Assembly (NCBI RefSeq): GCF_002159185.1 | Contig: NZ_NFHD01000010.1 | Coordinates: 45,219 to 109,218, forward strand | Source: Gemmiger sp. An87 | GTDB lineage: Bacteria; Bacillota; Clostridia; Oscillospirales; Ruminococcaceae | Direction of reading: 5' to 3' | Length of the DNA stretch: 64,000 bases | Shown here: one piece after another, positions 25,448 to 32,815 of the stretch | Layout of the letters: each line of letters starts with the position of its first letter | Position numbering within the stretch: the stretch's first letter is position 1 | Translations under genes and position numbers: made by a program | The notes under the pieces: model-generated | The model's database searches: none | What the model saw: only the letters and a program-made list of their open reading frames with translations | What the model was told of the DNA's origin: nothing

Positions 25448-26461
25448 ATGGCAAACAGCTATCGAGAATTCAGCAATCAGGTGCGCAGCCGCCAGCGGCG
25501 GCGCGCACAGCGGCGGGTGCTGAGCATGGCCCTGCTGGCGGTGATGGTGCTGGGCGTTTCCGGCGTCATCACGGTGGGCATCCAGGCGGTGACCGGCTGG
25601 GGCGCGGAGGGGCCCGCCTCCAGCGAGACGATACAGCCGGGCATTTCCGGCAGTGTGCTGGCGCCTCTGCCCATGCAGAACCCGGTGGTGGACACCAACG
25701 AGACCGGCTTTGAGCGAATGGGCCCGGTGCAGCAGACCGGAGATTACACCATCAAGACGCTGAGCTATGAGGACATCGTGCAGCCGGAGTGCGGTTTGGT
25801 GGACAGCACCAAATACCTGCCCGGCGTGGTGTTCCTGGGCGACAGTGTGACCGAGGGCCTGGATCTTTATGAGAACCCGGCCAAGGGCGTGGCCACGGTG
25901 CTGGGCTATCGCGGCGCGGTGCCCAGCGACATTGTGAACCGCAAGAGCATGAACCGGTACCAGTCGGAAACGGTGGTGGCCACCGAGGTGGCGCTGGACA
26001 TCATTGCGCAGAAGCAGCCGAAGGCAGTGTATCTGATGTTCGGCGCGAACGCGCTGGCCACCAGCGCGGACGAGGCGGTGGAAAAGGGCTATTTCGGCTA
26101 TTATGAGCAGATGATCACCTCGATCCGGGAAGCGGCAGGGCAGGACGTGGAGATTTACATCCAGTCCATGACGCCGGTGACCACCGACTACACCAACACG
26201 AACCTGAACAACGAACGCATCCAGCGCATCAACCAGCAGCTGGCGCAGATGGCGCTGGAGCAGGGCTGCCATTATCTGGATGTCTACAGCTCGCTGGTGG
26301 ATGACAGCGGCGGACTGAACCCCAGCTACACCACCGAGGGCCTGCATTTGAACTCGGCGGGCTACGGGGCCTGGATGGACTATCTGCTGCGGCATGTGGC
26401 CTACAGCAGCGACCTGCCCTATGTGATGGGCAGCACCTACTATCTGGCGGATAACGCCTGA
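25448..26461 (+). CDS. Membrane-anchored SGNH/GDSL hydrolase, second of a tandem pair
   Basis: 337 residues with the same plan as its neighbour: a basic N-terminal tail (YREFSNQVRSRQRRRAQRR), one helix (about 28-47), and an SGNH domain with VFLGDSVTEGL, MFGANAL and EGLHLNSAGY. The stalk is shorter and lacks the Ser/Gln repeats. The shared YREF..QVR.R.RR.A.RR tail shows duplication from a common ancestor. In block III, Gly-Ala-Asn replaces Gly-Thr-Asn. Probably co-transcribed with the first copy. Substrate unknown. Confidence 0.85.
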   Translation: MANSYREFSNQVRSRQRRRAQRRVLSMALLAVMVLGVSGVITVGIQAVTGWGAEGPASSETIQPGISGSVLAPLPMQNPVVDTNETGFERMGPVQQTGDYTIKTLSYEDIVQPECGLVDSTKYLPGVVFLGDSVTEGLDLYENPAKGVATVLGYRGAVPSDIVNRKSMNRYQSETVVATEVALDIIAQKQPKAVYLMFGANALATSADEAVEKGYFGYYEQMITSIREAAGQDVEIYIQSMTPVTTDYTNTNLNNERIQRINQQLAQMALEQGCHYLDVYSSLVDDSGGLNPSYTTEGLHLNSAGYGAWMDYLLRHVAYSSDLPYVMGSTYYLADNA

Positions 26462-26490
26462 CCGCGAGTTTCGAGTTTTAAGAAGATAAC

Positions 26491-26532
26491 AAAAAGCAGC
26501 CGATGGGAGAAACTCCCACCGGCTGTTTTTTG
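26491..26532 (+). terminator. Terminator of the SGNH pair
   Basis: GCAGCCGATGGGAG / CTCCCACCGGCTGT with one A-C mismatch and loop AAA, A run before and TTTTTT after. Confidence 0.88.
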
Positions 26533-26570
26533 TCATCGGGAAAAATGGAAGAGAAAACGGCACGAAACAC

Positions 26571-26611
26571 AAAAAAGCCGGGTGCGAAACGGCAGAGGTT
26601 CCGCACCCGGC
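26571..26611 (-). terminator. Leftward terminator, last hairpin of the array behind fhs
   Basis: AGCCGGGTGCG / CGCACCCGGCT with an interrupted inner stem. On the minus strand it is followed by TTTTTTGTG. It is about 270 bases beyond the fhs stop, with three related hairpins between. Confidence 0.75.
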
Positions 26612-26627
26612 TGATGATCGGGTTGCT

Positions 26628-26879
26628 GAATAGAAAAGCCAGCGTATGCCGCTGAAGAAAATCCGGTGAGGATTTATCAGAAATCGTCCCGCACCCCGCT
26701 GCCGGTCAGGTCGTCAAAAGGCAGTTGGAGTATGTCGCTGAGAAAAATCCGGTGCGTACCGGTAACCGTCCCGCACCCCGTCAATGGTCGAGTCCGTCAA
26801 AAGGCAGCTGGCGTAGGTTGCTGAGGAAAATCCGGTGCGTACCGGTAACCGTCCCGCACTCCGTCAACGGTCGAGTCCG
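26628..26879. repeat. Tandem repeat of about 83 bp downstream of fhs
   Basis: Units start at about 26628 (degenerate), 26712 and 26795; the latter two are nearly identical 83-mers. A partial unit begins at 26878 inside the fhs end. Each unit contains the hairpin GGTGCG-TACCGGTA-ACCGTCC-CGCACC or a variant. The terminator at 26571-26611 has the same GGTGCG...CGCACC core, giving four hairpins at 26581, 26665, 26751 and 26834 (spacings 84, 86, 83). No coding potential is seen. Confidence 0.85.
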
Positions 26880-28541
26880 TCAAAAAAGTCCGGTGATTTT
26901 GCCGTTTTCGTCCACGTCGATGTTCTCGGCGGCGGGCTTTTTGGGCAGGCCGGGCATGGTCATGATGCTGCCCATGATAACCACAACGAAGCCCGCACCG
27001 GCAGAAAGCCGCACGTCGCGCACGGTCATGGTGAAATCGGAGGGCGCAGCCAGCAGCTTCGCGTCATCGCTGAAGGAATACTGGGTCTTGGCAATGCAGA
27101 CCGGCAGATTGCCGTAGCCCATGGCCTCGATCTCGGCCAGGGTCTTCAGAGCGGGCGCGCTCCAGGTCACGTCCTTGGCCCGGTAGATCTTCTGTGCAAC
27201 CGCCAGAACTTTTTCCTTCAGAGGCATCTCGTCCGGATAGGTGAAGTTGACGGAGGTGTCATCCTGCATGATGTCCAGAACGGTCTTGGCCAGCTCGGTG
27301 CCGCCCTGGCCGCCCTTGGCAAATACCTCAGCCAGCGCGCAGGGCACGCCCAGCTCGGCGCAGATCTTCTTCACGCAGTCGTGCTCGGCAGCGGTGTCGG
27401 TGGGGAACGCGTTGATCGCCACGCAGACCGGCAAACCGAAGTTGCGCATGTTCTCCACATGACGGCGCAGGTTGTCCGCACCAGCAGTCAGGTATTCCAG
27501 GTTCTCCACACCCAACTGATCCTTGGGGCATCCGCCGTGATGCTTCAGGGCGCGCACGGTGGCCACGATTACCACCGCGTTGGGGGACAGACCAGCCTTG
27601 CGGCACTTGATGTCCAGGAACTTCTCGGCACCCAGATCCGCGCCAAAGCCTGCCTCGGTCACCACATAATCCGCCAGGCTCAGGCTCAGACGGGTGGCCA
27701 TCACGCTGTTGCAGCCGTGAGCAATGTTTGCGAAGGGACCGCCGTGGATGATCGCCGGATTGTTCTCCAGGGTCTGTACCAGGTTCGGGTCGAAGGCGTC
27801 CTTCAAAAGGGCGGTCATGGCACCCGCTGCGCCGATCTGACCGGCGGTCACCGGCTGGCCGTCGTAGGTGTAGGCCACAACAATGCGGGAAAGCCGCTCC
27901 TTCAGGTCCTTCAGATCGGTGGCCAGGCAGAAGATCGCCATGACCTCGCTGGCCACGGTGATGTCGAAGCCGTCCTCACGGGGCACGCCGTTCACCTTGC
28001 CGCCCAGACCGTCGGTCACAAAGCGCAGCTGGCGGTCGTTCATGTCCACGCAGCGCTTCCAAACGATGCGCCGGGGATCGATGTTATGGGGGTTGCCCTG
28101 GTATACGCTGTTGTCCACCATGGCCGCCAGCAGGTTGTTGGCCGCGCCGATGGCGTGCAGGTCACCGGTGAAATGCAGGTTGATGTCCTCCATAGGCACC
28201 ACCTGAGCGTAGCCGCCGCCGGCCGCGCCGCCCTTGATGCCGAATACGGGGCCCAGGCTGGGCTCGCGCAGGCAGAGCATGGTCTTCTTGCCCAGCGCGT
28301 TCAGGCCGTCCGCCAGACCGGTGCTGATGGTGGTCTTGCCCTCGCCGGCCGGGGTGGGGCTGATGGCCGTTACAAGAATCAGCTTGCCCTGTTTGCCCTC
28401 ACGCTTTGCCAGCTTGTGGTCGATCTTTGCCTTGTATTTGCCGTACAGGCTGATCTCATCCTCTGTGAGACCCAGCTTTTTCGCAACCTCGGCAATGGGC
28501 TGCAGGGTGGCTTCCTGTGCGATCTGAATATCCGATTTCAT
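26880..28541 (-). CDS. fhs: Formate-tetrahydrofolate ligase
   Basis: About 553 residues, family length. The ATP-binding region [18 protein letters not shown] (about 62-79) and the folate region [21 protein letters not shown] are intact, and the C-terminal part has [24 protein letters not shown]. It makes 10-formyl-THF from formate, ATP and THF and is important in anaerobes for purine synthesis and one-carbon flow. Two ATGs compete: 28550 touches the AGGAAAGG site, so 28541 (9 bases away) is preferred. Its 3' end borders a tandem repeat. Confidence 0.96.
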   Translation of the reverse strand: MKSDIQIAQEATLQPIAEVAKKLGLTEDEISLYGKYKAKIDHKLAKREGKQGKLILVTAISPTPAGEGKTTISTGLADGLNALGKKTMLCLREPSLGPVFGIKGGAAGGGYAQVVPMEDINLHFTGDLHAIGAANNLLAAMVDNSVYQGNPHNIDPRRIVWKRCVDMNDRQLRFVTDGLGGKVNGVPREDGFDITVASEVMAIFCLATDLKDLKERLSRIVVAYTYDGQPVTAGQIGAAGAMTALLKDAFDPNLVQTLENNPAIIHGGPFANIAHGCNSVMATRLSLSLADYVVTEAGFGADLGAEKFLDIKCRKAGLSPNAVVIVATVRALKHHGGCPKDQLGVENLEYLTAGADNLRRHVENMRNFGLPVCVAINAFPTDTAAEHDCVKKICAELGVPCALAEVFAKGGQGGTELAKTVLDIMQDDTSVNFTYPDEMPLKEKVLAVAQKIYRAKDVTWSAPALKTLAEIEAMGYGNLPVCIAKTQYSFSDDAKLLAAPSDFTMTVRDVRLSAGAGFVVVIMGSIMTMPGLPKKPAAENIDVDENGKITGLF

Positions 28542-28729
28542 GGCGCTCATCCTTTCCTGTTCCGGGCATACACCCATCAAACAACATCGGCCTGCCCGCG
28601 CCGGGGCGCAGGCGGGCCGGTGGTCCTTTTCTTTCTTCTATAAGGGTACCAAAATTCGCCCCATCTTACAAGCGTCACACAAGAAGTCGCACTTCTTATG
28701 CCACATCGGTTTTCCTCCGGCGGTTTTGG

Positions 28730-28759
28730 TTGTGAAACCCCGCACTGGTATGCTATACT
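28730..28759 (+). promoter_or_regulatory. Promoter of the cysteine desulfurase-thiI-cinA run
   Basis: TTGTGA (28730-28735), 18-base spacer, TATACT (28754-28759), about 95 bases before the gene. The rest of the 315-base gap (28542-28856) between fhs and this gene holds the leftward fhs promoter region, whose boxes are not clear enough to call. Confidence 0.6.
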
Positions 28760-28856
28760 ATATTCTGTATCCCTGTGCGCTTTTCTCTTTGACGAATTTA
28801 CCGAATTTTTGTAAATTTAAAAGCGTTTAATACTTTTTGTAAAAGGTGAGACCGGA

Positions 28857-30026
28857 ATGCTGCACAACGAAACCCTCCATTATCTGGATAACGCCGCCAC
28901 CACCATCGTGGATGAGGCAGTGGCGGATGCCGTCCGCAAGGCCATGGTCGAGCACTGGGCCAACCCCTCCAGCCTGTACGGCCCCGGCTGCGAAAGCCGC
29001 CGCCTGCTGGAAAAGGCCCGCGCCGGGGTGGCAAAGACTCTGGGCGCGTCCCCTGAGGAGGTGTTCTTCACCGGCTGCGGCTCCGAGAGCAACAACATCG
29101 CCATTCTGGGGGCGGCTCTGGCCCGGAAAAGCTGGGGCAAGCGGGTGGTGGTGAGCGGCTACGAGCATCCCAGCGTGGCCATGCCCATGGAACGGCTGCG
29201 GCAGCTGGGCTTTGATGTGATGACCATCAACCCGGACGAGACCGGCCATCTGGACCTGGATGCCTTCGTGAATGCGGTGGACAAAAACACCATCCTGGTG
29301 AGCTGCATGCAGGTGAACAACGAGATCGGCACACTGGTGGACGTGAACCGGCTGGCAAAGCGGGTGAAGGAAAAGAACCCGCGCACCGCCGTGCATGTGG
29401 ACGGGGTGCAGGCCTGGCTGCGGGTTCCGGTGAAGCTGGAGGGCATCGACAGCTTCACGGTGAGCGGCCACAAGATTCACGCGCCCAAGGGCGTGGGCGC
29501 CTTGTACCTGCGCCGGGGCTATAACATCGAGCCGCCCTATCTGGGCGGCGGGCAGGAGCGGGGCCACGGCGGCGGCCAGGAAAAGGGTGTGCGCCCCGGA
29601 ACCGAAAACCTGCCCTATGCGGTGGGCATGGCCAAGGCCGCGCTGCTGGGCTACAAGAGCATGGCCGAGCGCACCGCCCGCATGGCACAGCTGAACCAGC
29701 GGCTGCGCGAAGGGCTGGCCGCAATGCCCGGCATCGTGTTCAACAGCCCCGAGGACGCGGTGGCCGAGGTGGTGAACGTGAGCACCATGTGCATCAAGAG
29801 CGAGACCATGCTGCATTTCCTGGAAACCAAAAATGTGTATGTGTCCAGCGGCTCGGCCTGCTCCAAGGGCGCGGCCAGCCACACGCTTGCCGCCATGGGG
29901 CTGGAACCCCTTCGGGCGGACACCGCTTTGCGCATCAGCCTTTGCGGCAATAACACCGAGGCCGACGTGGACGCGCTGCTGGCCGGCTTGGCCGAGGGCA
30001 TGCAGACGCTGGCCCGCATCCGGTAA
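28857..30026 (+). CDS. Cysteine desulfurase, probable sulfur donor for ThiI
   Basis: 389 residues, class V aminotransferase fold. The PLP lysine is K206 in SGHKIHAPKG, and the persulfide cysteine is C335 in SSGSACSKG. The N-terminus HYLDNAATT and the RPGTEN block are typical of NifS/IscS. It moves sulfur from cysteine to an acceptor protein. Only 43 bases separate it from thiI, which here lacks a rhodanese domain. In Bacillus such a short ThiI is fed by a dedicated desulfurase (NifZ) encoded next to it, so that pairing is the best reading. It could also feed other sulfur pathways. Confidence 0.92.
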   Translation: MLHNETLHYLDNAATTIVDEAVADAVRKAMVEHWANPSSLYGPGCESRRLLEKARAGVAKTLGASPEEVFFTGCGSESNNIAILGAALARKSWGKRVVVSGYEHPSVAMPMERLRQLGFDVMTINPDETGHLDLDAFVNAVDKNTILVSCMQVNNEIGTLVDVNRLAKRVKEKNPRTAVHVDGVQAWLRVPVKLEGIDSFTVSGHKIHAPKGVGALYLRRGYNIEPPYLGGGQERGHGGGQEKGVRPGTENLPYAVGMAKAALLGYKSMAERTARMAQLNQRLREGLAAMPGIVFNSPEDAVAEVVNVSTMCIKSETMLHFLETKNVYVSSGSACSKGAASHTLAAMGLEPLRADTALRISLCGNNTEADVDALLAGLAEGMQTLARIR

Positions 30027-30069
30027 AATCGTCAGGATCTGACCCAAAATAAAGGAGTTAACCATTACA

Positions 30070-31296
30070 ATGAAAGAAATCATCATGTGCTACCAGGGCG
30101 AGATGGCCCTGAAGGGCCTGAACCGGGCCACCTTCGAATCGGTGCTCAGCAAATCCCTGCGCTGGCGGGTGAAGGATCTGGGCAAATTCCAGGTCTACAA
30201 GGCCCAGAGCACCATGTACGTGGAGCCCCGGGACGAGGAAGCCGAAGCCAACATGGAGGAGGCCTACGACCGGGTGAGCAAGGTGTTCGGCCTGGCCGCT
30301 CTGAGCCGTGCCGCCGTCTGCGATAAGAACATCGACGCCATCAAGGCCACCGCCGAGGAGTACCTGGGCCCCATTCTGCGAAACCTCAAAACCTTCAAGG
30401 TGGAGGCCAAGCGGGCCGATAAATCCTTCCCACTGAAAAGCCCCGAGCTGTGCCGGGAGCTGGGCGGCTTTCTGCTGAGCAAGCATCCCCACCTGCGGGT
30501 GGATGTGCACCATCCTGACATCGTGGTCATGGTGGAGGTGCGGGACTACGGCGCCTACGTGCACGGGCCCAAGGTGCCTGGTGCGGGCGGTCTGCCGGTG
30601 GGCACCAGCGGCCGCGCCATCACCATGCTCAGCGGCGGCATCGACAGCCCGGTGGCTGCCTGGTACATGGCCCGCCGCGGCCTGGCGCTGCATCACATCC
30701 ACTTTGCAAGCCCGCCCTATACCAGCCAGGCCGCCCAGGACAAGGTGCGGGATCTGGCCCGGCTGATCGCTCCCTACACCGGCAACTGCGTGCTGTATGT
30801 GGTGCCCTACACCACCCCGCAAGAGTACATCCGGGACAATGCCCCCGACGTGCTGTTCACCGTGCTCATGCGCCGCAGCATGATGCGCATTGCCAACCGG
30901 ATCGCCAAGGAGATCGACGCCAAGGCTCTGGTCACCGGCGAGAGCCTGGCCCAGGTGGCCAGCCAGACCCTGTATGCTCTGGCCTGCACCGACGCGGCCC
31001 AGGACCTGCCGGTGCTGCGCCCGCTGATCGGCATGGACAAGAGTGAGATCACGGTGGTGGCCCGCAAGATCGGCACCTTCGAGACCAGCATCCTGCCCTT
31101 TGAGGACTGCTGCACCATTTTCACCCCGCCCCATCCCAAAACCAAGCCCACCCTGGCCGAGATCGAGGCGGCGGAGGCTGCCATGCCCGGCCTGGCCGCG
31201 CTGGAGGAGCAGGCGGCCGCCAACGTGGAGCGCATCCGCATCGACATGCGGGACCAGAAGCAGGAGGACGATCTGTCCGAGCTGGAAGACTTTTAA
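30070..31296 (+). CDS. thiI: tRNA 4-thiouridine synthase ThiI (short form)
   Basis: 408 residues. A ferredoxin-like domain and a THUMP domain (residues 1-165) are followed by the PP-loop adenylation domain with MLSGGIDSPVAAW at about 187-199. No C-terminal rhodanese domain is present, so it must take sulfur from a partner desulfurase, encoded just upstream. It thiolates U8 of tRNA; in some species it also serves thiazole synthesis, but the short form usually does only the tRNA job. The last 60 residues are charged and partly helical. Confidence 0.95.
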   Translation: MKEIIMCYQGEMALKGLNRATFESVLSKSLRWRVKDLGKFQVYKAQSTMYVEPRDEEAEANMEEAYDRVSKVFGLAALSRAAVCDKNIDAIKATAEEYLGPILRNLKTFKVEAKRADKSFPLKSPELCRELGGFLLSKHPHLRVDVHHPDIVVMVEVRDYGAYVHGPKVPGAGGLPVGTSGRAITMLSGGIDSPVAAWYMARRGLALHHIHFASPPYTSQAAQDKVRDLARLIAPYTGNCVLYVVPYTTPQEYIRDNAPDVLFTVLMRRSMMRIANRIAKEIDAKALVTGESLAQVASQTLYALACTDAAQDLPVLRPLIGMDKSEITVVARKIGTFETSILPFEDCCTIFTPPHPKTKPTLAEIEAAEAAMPGLAALEEQAAANVERIRIDMRDQKQEDDLSELEDF

Positions 31297-31369
31297 ACAA
31301 TAAGGCGCACCGGCTGTGGAAAACCGGCCGGGCGCAGATTTGCAAACCGTGGGAAAGAGGGAAACCAAG

Positions 31370-32668
31370 TTGAAGGCGGAGATCATCTGCGTGGGCACCG
31401 AGCTGCTGCTCGGCGATATTCTGAACACCAACGCCCAGTTCCTGGCCAAGGAGCTGGCGGCGCTGGGCATCACGGTCCATCACCAGTGGGTGGTGGGCGA
31501 CAACGAGGGCCGTCTGGCGCAGCTGGTGGGCGAGGCCATGGAGCGCAGCGACCTGCTGGTCTTCTCCGGCGGTCTGGGCCCCACGGCGGACGACCTGACC
31601 AAGGAGACGGTGGCCCGCTGCTTTGACGATACCCTGCAGCTGGAGCCCTCCATTCTGGAAGCCATTCAGGCCTACTTCGGCGCCACCGGCCGGCACATGC
31701 CGCCCCACAACGAGAAGCAGGCCATGGTGCCCCAAAAGGGCGGCTGGTTTGAGAACCACAACGGCACCGCCCCGGCGGTCTGGTTCCAGAAGGACGCAAA
31801 ACGGGCGGTGCTGCTGCCCGGCCCGCCCAGCGAGTTAAAGCCCCTGTGGACTGAGCAGGTGCGGCCCTTCCTGTCCGATGGGCAGCAGCGGGTGCTGCAT
31901 AGTCTGACCCTGCGCATCACCGGCATCGGCGAGAGCCATGTGGAGGAAAAGGTGGGCCACCTGTTTGAGAACGAGAACCCCACCGCCGCCATCTACGCCA
32001 AGACCGGCGAGGTGCAGATTCGCATCACCGCCCGGGCCGCCAGCCACGAGGAGGGCGAGCGGGCCTGCCGGGCCTATGCGGAAAAATTCCGCGCCATTCT
32101 GAGGGACGTGATTTACGGGGAGGATGCAAACGACCTGGAGCACACCCTGGTGCAGACTCTGACCGAAAAGGGCCTGACCGTTGCCACTGCCGAAAGCTGT
32201 ACCGGCGGCCTTGTGAGCCAGCGCATTACCCAGGTGCCCGGCTCCTCGGAGGTGTTCGGCTTCGGCTTCTGTACTTACGCCAACGAAGCCAAGCACAAGC
32301 TGCTGGGGGTGAGCGAGGCAACGCTTGCCACCGTGGGTGCGGTGAGCTGGCAGACCGCCGCCCAGATGGCGCTGGGCGCGGCCCGGGTCAGCGGAGCGGA
32401 CATCGCCGTCTCGCTCACCGGCATCGCGGGCCCCGGCGGAGGAACCGCCGAGAAGCCGGTGGGCCTTGTCTATGTGGGCGCGGCCCGGGGCGATGAGGTC
32501 TATGTGGCAAAGCTGCTGCTGGGCAATCGGGACCGTCAGAGCATCCGCATCAGTGCCGCCAACCGGGCGCTGGATTATGCCCGGCGGCTGGCGCTGGGGC
32601 TGCCCATGCCCGGCGCGGACAAGCTGAGCGCCGAGGAACTGGCGCAGCAGAAACAAGCGATGAGATAA
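31370..32668 (+). CDS. cinA: CinA: MoaB/MogA-like domain plus NMN amidase (PncC) domain
   Basis: 432 residues. Residues 1-170 are the MoCF-binding-like domain (GTELLLGDILNTNA, FSGGLGPTADDLT), about 178-255 a KH-like middle domain, and 260-425 the PncC nicotinamide-mononucleotide amidase domain with ESCTGG at 275-280 and TGIAGPGGG near 350. It probably recycles NMN. The TTG start at 31370 gives the canonical KAEIICVGTELLLG terminus and follows AGAGGG; the ATG at 31316 is unsupported. The element copy 3 starts on the base after its stop. The C-terminal half is duplicated, in degenerate form, in the next gene. Confidence 0.93.
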   Translation: MKAEIICVGTELLLGDILNTNAQFLAKELAALGITVHHQWVVGDNEGRLAQLVGEAMERSDLLVFSGGLGPTADDLTKETVARCFDDTLQLEPSILEAIQAYFGATGRHMPPHNEKQAMVPQKGGWFENHNGTAPAVWFQKDAKRAVLLPGPPSELKPLWTEQVRPFLSDGQQRVLHSLTLRITGIGESHVEEKVGHLFENENPTAAIYAKTGEVQIRITARAASHEEGERACRAYAEKFRAILRDVIYGEDANDLEHTLVQTLTEKGLTVATAESCTGGLVSQRITQVPGSSEVFGFGFCTYANEAKHKLLGVSEATLATVGAVSWQTAAQMALGAARVSGADIAVSLTGIAGPGGGTAEKPVGLVYVGAARGDEVYVAKLLLGNRDRQSIRISAANRALDYARRLALGLPMPGADKLSAEELAQQKQAMR

Positions 32669-32765
32669 AGGCAACACCGCACAATTCACGCCCAAGGGCT
32701 CAGGCGGCGTATTGCGCCAAAATTTTCCGGCGCACTCCACCACCTGGAATTATGCGGTATTGCCT
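32669..32765. repeat. MITE-like repeat, copy 3
   Basis: 97 bases, same orientation as copy 1. Ends AGGCAACACCGCACAATTC and GGAATTATGCGGTATTGCCT form an almost perfect inverted repeat. It begins on the base right after the cinA TAA and ends 50 bases before the next start codon, so it is the main content of the intercistronic space and will be transcribed. Confidence 0.88.
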
Positions 32766-32815
32766 AAAGGAATAACACAACAACAAGGAAGAAATAGGGA
32801 AACGAGGTGGAAGCA

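Noticed and set aside
24707..26572. 621-residue minus-strand frame across the two SGNH hydrolases
   Set aside because: It crosses a terminator and an intergenic gap and is antisense to two recognisable enzymes.
26628..26879. CRISPR array
   Set aside because: Units are contiguous 83-bp tandem copies without unique spacers and there are no cas genes.
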